Shown in pieces: positions 49,988 through 58,800 of a DNA stretch of 64,000 nucleotides. The notes under the pieces were generated by a model. The model had not been told where the DNA came from. It saw only the letters and a program-made list of their open reading frames with translations, and made no database searches. The DNA comes from Pseudobutyrivibrio ruminis HUN009 (GTDB lineage Bacteria > Bacillota > Clostridia > Lachnospirales > Lachnospiraceae), in assembly GCF_000703005.1 (NCBI RefSeq), contig NZ_JNLH01000001.1, positions 2,597,001 to 2,661,000 on the forward strand, written 5' to 3'. Made by a program: the position numbers and the translations under genes. Numbering within the stretch: the stretch's first letter is position 1; each line of letters begins with the position of its first letter.

Positions 49988-51270
49988 TATGCACTCTTTT
50001 CCTTTTTATCTTCGATTGAAACAACGCTTGCTTCTTCATCTTTGTCGATAAGGAGAAGGTTATTATCAACCATTTCTTTGTTTACTGTGATTTCTGTGAT
50101 TGACTCATCAGATGGCACATGATACATGTAGTCCATCATAACGCTTTCAACGATTGCGCGAAGTCCACGAGCGCCAGTCTTTCTTTCGATTGACTTCTTT
50201 GCGATTTCACGAAGTGCCTCGTCCTCGAATTCAAGCTTAACGCCATCCATCTTGAACAATGCCTGGTACTGCTTTGTAAGAGAGTTCTTTGGCTCCTTAA
50301 GAATACGAACCATATCGTCCTCTGTAAGCTCATTTAAGGATACATTGATTGGCACACGTCCGATAAACTCAGGAATAAGACCAAACTTAATGAAATCCTG
50401 TGGAAGAGCCTGCTGAAGAAGCTCGTCAACCTTTTGATTGTTTTTATCCTTAACATCTGCACCAAAACCAATCTGGCTAACATCTGTACGCTGAGAAATA
50501 ATTTTATCTAAGCCTTCAAATGCACCACCGCAGATGAATAGGATATTCTTTGTATCGATGGCAATTGTCTCCTGCTGAGGATGCTTACGTCCACCCTGAG
50601 GAGGAACATTTGCAACAGTCCCCTCGATAATCTTAAGAAGAGCCTGCTGAACACCTTCACCGGAAACATCACGTGTGATTGATACGTTTTCTGATTTCTT
50701 TGTAATCTTGTCAATCTCATCGATATAAACGATACCGATTTCTGCTTTCTTTACATCAAAATCAGCAGCCTGAATAAGCTTTAAAAGAATGTTTTCAACA
50801 TCCTCACCAACATATCCGGCCTCTGTAAGTGTTGTTGCATCTGCAATCGCAAATGGAACACCAAGTACACGTGCTAATGTCTGTGCCAAAAGAGTCTTTC
50901 CTGAACCTGTAGGTCCAAGCATAAGAACGTTACTCTTCTGAAGCTCAACATCGATGTCATCTGGATTAGCCATGATGCGCTTATAATGATTGTATACCGC
51001 TACAGAAAGAACCTTCTTTGCCTCGTCCTGACCAATAACATACTGATCAAGAAAAGCCTTCATATCCTCTGGCTTCTGAAGATTGATTTCGATTGAATCT
51101 GTCTCAGGAGCTGGACCGAAGTCGTCTAACTCTTCTACGATAATTTCCTGGCAGATATCTACGCACTCGTCACAGATAAATGCACCATTTGGTCCAGCAA
51201 TAAGCTTGCGAACCTGATTTTGTGTCTTTCCGCAGAAAGAACAACGAACTCTATCATCGTTTCTTGCCAT
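49987..51270 (-). CDS. clpX: ATP-dependent Clp protease ATP-binding subunit ClpX
   Basis: The 427-residue AAA+ unfoldase has an N-terminal zinc-binding domain (C-S-F-C-G-K...C-D-E-C, residues 10-36), Walker A G-P-T-G-S-G-K-T, Walker B V-Y-I-D-E-I-D, and the I-G-F loop that docks with ClpP. It follows clpP by 49 nt. No lon gene follows, unlike in many Firmicutes; ysxC is next. Confidence 0.98.
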   Translation of the reverse strand: MARNDDRVRCSFCGKTQNQVRKLIAGPNGAFICDECVDICQEIIVEELDDFGPAPETDSIEINLQKPEDMKAFLDQYVIGQDEAKKVLSVAVYNHYKRIMANPDDIDVELQKSNVLMLGPTGSGKTLLAQTLARVLGVPFAIADATTLTEAGYVGEDVENILLKLIQAADFDVKKAEIGIVYIDEIDKITKKSENVSITRDVSGEGVQQALLKIIEGTVANVPPQGGRKHPQQETIAIDTKNILFICGGAFEGLDKIISQRTDVSQIGFGADVKDKNNQKVDELLQQALPQDFIKFGLIPEFIGRVPINVSLNELTEDDMVRILKEPKNSLTKQYQALFKMDGVKLEFEDEALREIAKKSIERKTGARGLRAIVESVMMDYMYHVPSDESITEITVNKEMVDNNLLLIDKDEEASVVSIEDKKEKSA

Positions 51271-51319
51271 AATTACCTCTTTAAACTCTAACTACCCCTA
51301 CTAATTATATATCGGTAAA

Positions 51320-51904
51320 TTAGTTCTTCTTTGTAATAATCTCATCAATAAGACCATAATCAAGTGCTTCCTGCGCATCAAGCCAATGATCACGCTCTGT
51401 ATCAGCACAAACCTGCTCGTATGGCTTTCCTGTGTTTTCAGCAAGCATACGGTTGAGCTTTTCTTTAGTCTTTAAGATGTTCTTTGCAGCGATTTCGATT
51501 TCTGTAGCCTGTCCTTTAGCTCCGCCAAGTGGCTGGTGAATCATAACCTCTGAGTTTGGAAGTGCAAAACGCTTGCCCTTCTGACCACCTGCAAGAAGGA
51601 ATGCGCCCATAGATGCTGCCATACCAATGCAGATAGTAGATACATCACACTTGATGTACTGCATTGTGTCGTAAATAGCCATACCAGCTGTAACGCTACC
51701 GCCTGGGCTATTGATGTAAAGATGAATATCCTTGCTAGGATCCTCTGATTCAAGGAAAAGAAGCTGAGCAACTGTAAGAGATGCTGTAGTCTCATTAACC
51801 TCCTCACCTAAAAATACGATACGATCCTTTAAAAGACGTGAGTAAATATCATAAGAACGCTCTCCACGAGAATTCTGTTCAATGACATAAGGAATTGTAG
51901 CCAT
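51320..51904 (-). CDS. clpP: ATP-dependent Clp protease proteolytic subunit ClpP
   Basis: The 194-residue serine protease has Ser in G-M-A-A-S-M-G-A (about 98), His in M-I-H-Q-P-L-G-G (about 123) and a distant Asp (about 172). Length is normal. GGAGG lies 7 nt before the ATG. It forms the core degraded by ClpX. A hairpin (51929-51954) lies 25 nt upstream of the start. Confidence 0.98.
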   Translation of the reverse strand: MATIPYVIEQNSRGERSYDIYSRLLKDRIVFLGEEVNETTASLTVAQLLFLESEDPSKDIHLYINSPGGSVTAGMAIYDTMQYIKCDVSTICIGMAASMGAFLLAGGQKGKRFALPNSEVMIHQPLGGAKGQATEIEIAAKNILKTKEKLNRMLAENTGKPYEQVCADTERDHWLDAQEALDYGLIDEIITKKN

Positions 51905-51928
51905 TTTTGTCCTCCTTCGAATATAAAC

Positions 51929-51954
51929 CTAGCCCGAGCGTATGCTCAGGCTAG
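51929..51954 (-). other. Hairpin in the clpP leader
   Basis: CTAGCCCGAGC (51929-51939) pairs with GCTCAGGCTAG (51944-51954), with one mismatch and a four-base loop. No T-run follows, so it is a leader structure and not a terminator. An AT-rich block with TATAAT near 51994-51999 upstream may be the clpP promoter. Confidence 0.55.
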
Positions 51955-52064
51955 TGTATTAACTTCCTAGATGTTTTTCAACACAAGGATATTATATATG
52001 TTTTTAAATCTAATGTCTTTGATTTTACAAAATTTTAATACTTTTATAAGATGTCAGACATTAA

Positions 52065-53477
52065 TTATTCTGCGTCATCAGCCTTCTTTGTTGTCTTCTT
52101 TGTAGTAGTCTTCTTAGCTGTTGTCTTCTTTGCTGGCTTCTCCTCAGCTGCATCTGCCTCAGCATCATCAGCCTTCTTTGTAGCCTTCTTTCTAGCAGAT
52201 TCCTTAACATTGTCCATGATAAGCTCGATTGCCTTTTCGATAGCAATATCCTTCTTCATAGACTCCTTCTCAGACTCGCCAACAAGGTTCTTGATCTGAT
52301 CAAGTTCCATGCCGTACTGCTTAGACATTTCCTCAAGCTTAGCATCAACGTCAGCGTCAGCTACTTCAATCTTTTCTGCCTTTGCAATTGCCTCAAGTAC
52401 AAGTGAAGACTGTGTACGTGAAAGTGCATCTGGGCGAACCTGCTCACGGAATGAATCCATTGTCATACCTGTGAACTGCATGTACTGCTGAAGTGAAAGA
52501 CCCTGCTGTGCCATGTTGTTAGCGAAGTCGTTGATCATGTTTTCTACCTGGTAGTCAAGCATTGCATCAGGGATTTCCATCTCTGAATCCTCAACGATCT
52601 TTGCGATAGCTTCGTCTTCCTGTGCACGACGGCCTTCTGCCTTCTTATTGTTCTCAAGACGTTCCTTAACAGAAGCCTTGTACTCTTCTACTGTTTCGAA
52701 CTCTGTAGTATCTGCTACATACTCGTCATCAAGCTTAGGGATATCCTTACCCTTTACTTCGTGGATGTGGCACTTGAATACTGCTGGCTTACCTGCAAGA
52801 TCCTCTGCCTGATAGTTCTCAGGGAATGTAACCTCAACGTCTACATCCTCACCAGCCTTGTGGCCGATAAGCTGATCTTCGAAACCAGGGATGAATGAAC
52901 CTGAACCAAGCTCAAGGTCATAGTTCTCGCCCTTACCACCTTCGAATGCAACACCATCGATGAAGCCTTCGAAATCGATAACAGCTGTGTCACCCTTAGC
53001 AGCCTTGCCTGTCTTTGTAACTGTACGAGCAGCTCTCTCAAGCTCTGCCTTAATTGTGTTGTTAACTTCTGTAGCTGTAACCTTTGAATCGATCTTTGTT
53101 ACAGATACACCCTTGTACTTACCAAGCTTAACTTCTGGCTTAACAGCAACTTCTGCTGTGTAGATGAAGTCCTTGCCCTTTTCAAGCTGAGTAATATCAA
53201 TCTTTGGCTGAGATACGATATCAAGCTTTGACTCGTCATAAGCCTGTGGATATGTATCCTGCATAATAATATTAGCAGCGTCCTCATAGAAAATCTCTGC
53301 ACCATACATCTTTTCAATCATGTTCTGTGGTACCTTTCCCTTACGGAAACCAGGAACAGAGATGCTGTTTTTCTGCTTATTATATGCCTTTGTAATAGCC
53401 TTTTCTAACTCAGCTGCATCAACTGTGATAGTGAGCTTTGCCATGTTCTTTTCAAGATTTTCTACCTGTACGTTCAT
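52065..53477 (-). CDS. tig: Trigger factor with a lysine/threonine-rich tail
   Basis: The 470-residue ribosome-associated chaperone has the N-terminal ribosome-binding domain with V-P-G-F-R-K-G-K-V-P (about 43-52), the PPIase domain (about 155-245) and the helical C-terminal chaperone domain. The last 43 residues are a low-complexity tail of repeated A-K-K-T-T and T-K-K units, longer than in most homologues. It precedes clpP and clpX, the usual arrangement. The tail may bind rRNA or acidic surfaces; this is speculation. Confidence 0.96.
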   Translation of the reverse strand: MNVQVENLEKNMAKLTITVDAAELEKAITKAYNKQKNSISVPGFRKGKVPQNMIEKMYGAEIFYEDAANIIMQDTYPQAYDESKLDIVSQPKIDITQLEKGKDFIYTAEVAVKPEVKLGKYKGVSVTKIDSKVTATEVNNTIKAELERAARTVTKTGKAAKGDTAVIDFEGFIDGVAFEGGKGENYDLELGSGSFIPGFEDQLIGHKAGEDVDVEVTFPENYQAEDLAGKPAVFKCHIHEVKGKDIPKLDDEYVADTTEFETVEEYKASVKERLENNKKAEGRRAQEDEAIAKIVEDSEMEIPDAMLDYQVENMINDFANNMAQQGLSLQQYMQFTGMTMDSFREQVRPDALSRTQSSLVLEAIAKAEKIEVADADVDAKLEEMSKQYGMELDQIKNLVGESEKESMKKDIAIEKAIELIMDNVKESARKKATKKADDAEADAAEEKPAKKTTAKKTTTKKTTKKADDAE

Positions 53478-53568
53478 TTATTAATATTCCTCCTCTAACA
53501 TATATATAGGTAGACTATAAAGTCTTTTATGTACGTTATACTACGCAGACTGACAAATTATATCAGAC

Positions 53569-54015
53569 TTAAGCCTCATTTTCAATAGCTGTAATCATAT
53601 CAATTCTTGTCTGGTGTCTTCCGCCACCTTCAAATTCTGCCTCTAAGAAGCTTTTAACAATATCCTTTGCAAGCTCGTTTCCAACGATTCTAGCGCCGAA
53701 AGCAATCATGTTTGCATTGTTGTGCTGACGGATAAGACGAGCTGTTGTAGTCTCTGAACATACTCCGCAGCGAATACCCTTGATTTTGTTGGCTGCAAGT
53801 GAAATACCAACACCTGTACCACAGATAAGAACGCCTAAGTCAACCTCACCTGAAGCTACCATACGAGCGGCCTTTGCGCCATACTCTGGATAGTGACAGC
53901 TCTCATTTGAATCTGTTCCTATATTAATAACCTCATGTCCAAGGCTTTCAATATATTCCTTTACCTCGTTTTTTAAATCTACACCTGCATGATCATTTGC
54001 AATTACGATTTTCAT
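53569..54015 (-). CDS. rpiB: Ribose-5-phosphate isomerase B
   Basis: The 148-residue enzyme interconverts ribose 5-phosphate and ribulose 5-phosphate. It begins M-K-I-V-I-A-N-D-H-A-G and has L-I-C-G-T-G-V-G-I-S near residue 64 with the catalytic Cys, then a characteristic N-A-N-M-I-A-F-G-A-R segment. It lies 2 nt after the YqeG gene stop. The LacA/RpiB family also includes allose and galactose-6-phosphate isomerases; RpiB is most likely here. Confidence 0.95.
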   Translation of the reverse strand: MKIVIANDHAGVDLKNEVKEYIESLGHEVINIGTDSNESCHYPEYGAKAARMVASGEVDLGVLICGTGVGISLAANKIKGIRCGVCSETTTARLIRQHNNANMIAFGARIVGNELAKDIVKSFLEAEFEGGGRHQTRIDMITAIENEA

Positions 54016-54017
54016 TT

Positions 54018-54572
54018 TTATTCTCCTTTTGAATCTTTTGTAGGTACTTTATTTATGTCTGTTCCATATAATTTGTAAATCCTGTAACCAAGAAGAATGA
54101 TGGCTTCCAAGAATCTTTTGAAGATAATCTGGATTTCTTCATGCCACTTTTTAACTGGCTGAACCATTACCGAACGGATTCCCGCTCTATTAGCTCCCCA
54201 CACATCTGTGAGAATCTGATCTCCCACAAAGATTGTGTTGGTAACATCTGTGCCCATCTGTTCCATAGCCTTTTTGTAACCAGCTGTGCCAGGCTTTCCC
54301 GCCTTATAAATGTAAGTACAGTATTCTACTGCCTCTTTGAAGGTCTTTACTCTAGGTTCTTTGTTATTAGATAAAAGTAAAGCCTGAAAACCTATTTCAT
54401 GAAGTTCTTTAAATAAAGCCTTAGCTCTATCATCTGCTGGCGCATTGTGTGGGACAAGTGTATTGTCCACATCAAAAATAACTCCTCGATATCCTTCCTC
54501 ATATAATTTAGCGAAGTCGATATCGTATGTGCTTTTAATATAGTCTTTTGGATATAAATTTCTTTTACTCAT
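54018..54572 (-). CDS. YqeG family HAD phosphatase
   Basis: The 184-residue HAD-IIIA phosphatase has the nucleophile motif F-D-V-D-N-T-L-V-P and a later G-D-Q-I-L-T-D-V-W. YqeG-type proteins dephosphorylate phosphatidylglycerol phosphate in some bacteria (PgpP-like), which is possible here. I chose the ATG at 54572 (M-S-K-R); the frame extends to 54608 but would enter the upstream terminator. Its ribosome-binding site is weak. Confidence 0.88.
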   Translation of the reverse strand: MSKRNLYPKDYIKSTYDIDFAKLYEEGYRGVIFDVDNTLVPHNAPADDRAKALFKELHEIGFQALLLSNNKEPRVKTFKEAVEYCTYIYKAGKPGTAGYKKAMEQMGTDVTNTIFVGDQILTDVWGANRAGIRSVMVQPVKKWHEEIQIIFKRFLEAIILLGYRIYKLYGTDINKVPTKDSKGE

Positions 54573-54591
54573 AGGCTCGATTTTAGCACAA

Positions 54592-54619
54592 TAAAAAGAG
54601 CACATCAATTGATGTGCTC
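54592..54619 (-). terminator. Terminator after the sigma-28 unknown gene
   Basis: A perfect 22-bp palindrome (54598-54619) is followed on the minus strand by T5 and AT. Confidence 0.9.
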
Positions 54620-54630
54620 ATAAATTGCTA

Positions 54631-55020
54631 TTATAATGAGAAATTTTCGGTTCCTCTGACTGGTGCAGTTTCTGAAGTGCTGGTAGCTTTGTTAGCTACA
54701 AAGTACTGATAACGATGGATTGCTGAATCCTTTTCCATGTCGCTGACTGCCTTTTCAACATCAAGAGATTTGATATCGCTATCTGCTCCCTTCATATCGT
54801 ATACAGTGCCTGGCTTGTACTGAGTAGCAAAGTCGTAAGAACCAAATGTCTGATTGCTTCTAGCGGCTGCGATGTCCTCCTCAGTAACTGAAGCTGATGA
54901 AGACTCCTCAGGAATGTCTGTAGTAGTTTCTTCAACAGACATTGAACTGAGTTCAGGCCTAATTCTTATGGAATTTTGATCATAAAACCCAACAGATGGG
55001 CGAATACCTGAAATGTTCAT
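54631..55020 (-). CDS. Uncharacterised 129-aa protein with a sigma-28 promoter
   Basis: I do not recognise the family. The protein starts M-N-I-S-G-I-R-P, is rich in Ser, Thr and Glu (about residues 25-55, probably disordered), and ends with a helical region D-V-E-K-A-V-S-D-M-E-K-D-S-A-I-H-R-Y-Q-Y-F-V. No signal peptide, as for proteins exported by the flagellar system. A perfect-spaced sigma-28 promoter (55054-55080) suggests a flagellar function, such as a substrate, chaperone or regulator. It stands alone with its own terminator. Confidence 0.6.
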   Translation of the reverse strand: MNISGIRPSVGFYDQNSIRIRPELSSMSVEETTTDIPEESSSASVTEEDIAAARSNQTFGSYDFATQYKPGTVYDMKGADSDIKSLDVEKAVSDMEKDSAIHRYQYFVANKATSTSETAPVRGTENFSL

Positions 55021-55053
55021 TAATATAACTCTCCATATTTGCTTACATATCTT

Positions 55054-55080
55054 ATATCGGCCAGATAAGCAAATACTTAA
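55054..55080 (-). promoter_or_regulatory. Sigma-28 promoter of the 129-aa unknown gene
   Basis: TTAA (55077-55080), 15 nt, GCCGATAT (55054-55061) on the minus strand, matching the flagellin 3 promoter. It lies 34 nt before the ATG. Confidence 0.75.
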
Positions 55081-55099
55081 CCCCTTCTACTAAATGAGT

Positions 55100-55552
55100 T
55101 TATTTATCCAATACCCTCTTCAACTCATCCATAAATGTATCAACATCCTTAAACTCACGGTAAACTGATGCGAAACGCACATAAGCAACAGGATCAACTG
55201 TCTCGAGATGTTCCATAACAATCTCTCCGATTTTTGTGCTAGGAATTTCTTTTTCTTCTAATGAAAAGATTTCTGTTTCGATTTCGTCTACTACTTTTGA
55301 AATCTGAGCTGCAGCAACAGGACGCTTACGGCATGCAATAAGTACGCCTTTTTCGATCTTTGTTCTGTCGTATGGCTCACGGTTGTTATCCTTTTTGATA
55401 ACAATCAAAGGAATTGTTTCTACCTTTTCGTATGTTGTAAAACGCTTGCCACACTCTGGACATGAACGTCTACGTCTGATTGATGTGTTGTCATCTGCAG
55501 GTCTTGAGTCGATTACGCTAGTATCATTACTACCACAAAAAGGACACTTCAT
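55100..55552 (-). CDS. nrdR: Transcriptional repressor NrdR
   Basis: The 150-residue regulator controls ribonucleotide reductase genes. The zinc ribbon C-P-F-C-G...C-P-E-C-G (residues 3-34) precedes an ATP-cone domain (about 48-138) with K-K-D-N-N-R-E-P-Y-D-R-T-K. Length normal. A candidate NrdR box (55715-55730) lies next to the promoter, implying autoregulation. Structured repeat copy C lies in the leader. Confidence 0.97.
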   Translation of the reverse strand: MKCPFCGSNDTSVIDSRPADDNTSIRRRRSCPECGKRFTTYEKVETIPLIVIKKDNNREPYDRTKIEKGVLIACRKRPVAAAQISKVVDEIETEIFSLEEKEIPSTKIGEIVMEHLETVDPVAYVRFASVYREFKDVDTFMDELKRVLDK

Positions 55553-55587
55553 AAAACCCTCCCTAAAAGTATACTAATCCATAGTCC

Positions 55588-55673
55588 GACAGTTACGCTT
55601 ACAATCCTTAGTGTTTCTACGCTCAGCGAAGAATGCTTCGCTTTAGAAACCTAAGAGATTGTCTGCTACTGTC
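55588..55673. repeat. Dispersed structured repeat, copy C
   Basis: The outer stem is GACAGT (55588-55593) with ACTGTC (55668-55673). Inner stems are ACAATC with GATTGT (in place of CAAGC with GCTTG in the other copies), CTTAG with CTAAG and TTTCTA with TAGAAA. Within the central region AGCGAAG and CTTCGCT also pair. It lies in the nrdR leader. Confidence 0.78.
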
Positions 55674-55714
55674 TCCTATAAATAGCAAGTTTTGATATAT
55701 GATTTTATTACATA

Positions 55715-55730
55715 CCACAATATATAGGTA
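55715..55730. promoter_or_regulatory. Candidate NrdR box
   Basis: Minus-strand TACCTATATATTGTGG matches the consensus ACACWATATATWGTGT at 12 of 16 positions, including the entire centre. It lies just downstream of the nrdR -10. Confidence 0.5.
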
Positions 55731-55731
55731 T

Positions 55732-55760
55732 ATTTTATCAAAGACGGTACAAGAACGCAA
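55732..55760 (-). promoter_or_regulatory. Promoter of nrdR
   Basis: TTGCGT (55755-55760), 17 nt, TAAAAT (55732-55737) on the minus strand. Confidence 0.6.
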
Positions 55761-55761
55761 C

Positions 55762-55789
55762 AAAAAACCCCGCACATTTCTGTGCGGGG
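55762..55789 (-). terminator. Terminator after the pyruvate:ferredoxin oxidoreductase gene
   Basis: A 9-bp GC-rich stem (55768-55776 with 55781-55789) and TTTC-type loop, followed on the minus strand by T6. Confidence 0.92.
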
Positions 55790-55803
55790 TAAAAAGTCAA
55801 ATC

Positions 55804-58800
55804 TTATGAGTAAAGATCTACTAACTTCTTGAGGTGAGCGTAACGCTCCTTAGCTGTCTCCTCGTTGAGTGCGAAGAGTCTCTCAGCACGCTCTGGGAAT
55901 GCCTTTGTAAGACGAGAGTAACGTGTCTCGTTTGCAAGGAAGTCCTGATACTTGCTGTAGTCACCTTCCTTAGAAGTAAGAGTGAATGGATTCTTTCCTT
56001 CCTTCTTAAGGTCTGGGTTGAATGAGAAGAGGTTCCAGTAACCAGCCTCTACAGCCTTCTTCATCTCATCCTGGCAGTGGTTCATACCGCCCTTAACACC
56101 GTGAAGCTCACATGGAGCGTATCCGATGATAAGTGAAGGTCCGTTGTAAGCTTCTGCCTCAGCAAGAACCTTAACAGCCTGAGCCATGTTAGCACCAAGA
56201 GCGATCTGTGCTACATATACATAACCGTATGACATAGCGATCTCAGAAAGAGACTTCTTAGACATCTCCTTACCTGATGCAGCGAACTGGCAAACTTCAC
56301 CGATGTTAGAAGCCTTAGAAGCCTGTCCACCTGTGTTAGAGTACATCTCTGTATCGAATACCATAACGTTAACGTTCTCGCCAGAAGCAAGTACGTGATC
56401 AAGACCGCCGAATCCGATATCGTATGCCCAACCGTCACCACCGAAGATCCATACAGACTTCTTAGCGAGGTAATCCTTAAGAGCAAGTGCTGCCTTAGCG
56501 TCCTCAGAACCGTTCTTCTCGAGCTCAGCTACGAGTACGTCTGTTGCTGCACCGTTCTCACGTGTGCTGTTGATTGTCTCTTCGAACTTAGCAAATGCTG
56601 CCTTAAGATCTGCAGAACCAGCCTCAGCTGCCTTCTTAGCAGACTCGATAGCGCGCTCGCGGAGGTACTTCTGTCCTACTTCCATACCCATACCATGCTG
56701 AGCGTTGTCCTCGAAGAGTGAGTTACACCATGCTGGACCCTTCTTAGAATCCTTGTTTACTGTGAATGGTGATGTAGCTGCAGGACCACCCCAAATTGAA
56801 GAACATCCTGTAGCGTTTGAAATATACATATGCTCACCAAAGAGCTGTGTAATAAGTCTAGCGTATGAAGTCTCTGCACAACCTGCACATGATCCTGAGA
56901 ACTCAAGGAGTGGCTGGTTGAACTGTGAGCCCTTAACTGTAAGGTCGCTACCTGCTGCTTCCTTACGTCCAACGTTAGCAACTAAGTAGTTGAATACTGG
57001 CTGCTCGTCTGCTTCTTCTGCCTGTGGAACCATTGAGATTGCACCAACTGGACATACAGTGATACACTCACCGCATCCCATACAGTCAAGTGGAGAAACT
57101 GACATTGTGTACTTAAGCTCAGAAGCCTTTGGCTTTGTATCAGCAAGCTTGATGTTTGCTGGAGCTGCCTTAACCTCATCCTCTGTAAGAAGGAATGGAC
57201 GGATTGTAGCATGTGAACATACGAATGCACACTGGTTACACTGGATACACTTTGTCTCATCCCATGTAGGAACTGTTACAGCTGTACCACGCTTCTCGTA
57301 TGCAGAAGCACCAAGCTCGAACTGTCCGTTAGGGTTGCCAACGAATGCAGAAACTGGAAGTGAATCACCATCCATCTTAGAGATAGGCTCAAGGAGATTC
57401 TTAACCATCTTAACGAGCTCTGGACGACCCTCAAGCTCAGCCTTAGGAGCGTCTGGAGTAGGGTTCTTCCATGAATCTGGAACATTTACCTTATGTACAG
57501 CGTCAACACCAGCATCGATAGCGTTGTAGTTCATCTGTACAACATCGTCACCCTTCTTGCCGTATGACTTCTTAGCAGCTGCCTTCATGTACTCAACAGC
57601 CTGGTCGATAGGCATTACATCAGCAAGCTTGAAGAAAGCTGACTGAAGGATTGTGTTTGTACGCTTACCCATACCGATTTCGATAGCCTTGTCGATAGCG
57701 TTGATTGTGTAAAGCTGGATGTTGTTGTCAGCGATGTACTTCTTTGCCTCAGCGTTAAGGTGCTTCTCGAGCTCCTCATCTGACCACTGGCAGTTGATCA
57801 TGAATACTCCGCCTGGCTTAACATCCTGTACCATCTTCATACCCTGTGTAACGTATGCTGGGTTGTGGCAAGCTACGAAGTCAGCCTGGTTGATATAGTA
57901 TGGAGACTTGATTGGGTTGTCACCAAATCTCAAGTGAGAAATTGTAACACCACCAGTCTTCTTTGAATCATACTGGAAGTATGCCTGGATGTACTTATCT
58001 GTGTGGTCACCGATGATCTTTGTAGAGTTCTTGTTAGCACCTACAGTACCATCACCACCAAGACCCCAGAACTTGCACTCCTTTGTACCAGGAGCTGATG
58101 TAATAGGAGCTGGCTTAACCTCTGGAAGTGAAAGGTTAGTAACATCATCTACGATACCGATTGTGAAACGGCTCTTTGGAGCATCCTTCTCGAGTTCCTT
58201 GTATACAGCGAATACTGATGAAGGTGGAGTATCCTTAGAACCAAGACCGTATCTACCACCGCAGATAACGATGTCGTTAAGACCTGCTTCACGAAGTGTT
58301 GTAGCAACATCAAGGTAAAGTGGATCTGCAAGAGCACCTGGCTCTTTTGTTCTATCAAGGATAGCGATCTTCTTAACTGTCTTAGGAAGTGCTGAAAGGA
58401 ATGCCTCTGAAGACCATGGTCTGTAAAGACGTACCTTAAGTACACCAACCTTCTCTCCGTGTGCGTTTAAGTAATCGATAACTTCTTCTGCAACGTCGTT
58501 GATAGAACCCATAGCGATGATGATTCTGTCAGCGTCAGCAGCACCATAGTAGTTGAAAAGCTTGTAATCTGTACCAAGCTTTGCATTTACCTTGTCCATG
58601 TACTTCTGAACAACTGCTGGGAAGTTATCATAAGCTGTGTTGCAAGCTTCTCTATGCTGGAAGAAAACGTCTCCGTTTTCGTGTGAACCACGCATTGTAG
58701 GATGCTCTGGATTAAGTGCGCGAGCTCTGAACTCTGCGATTGCATCCATGTTAACCATTTCTTTAAGATCTGCATAATCCCACTTTTCAATCTTCTGAAT

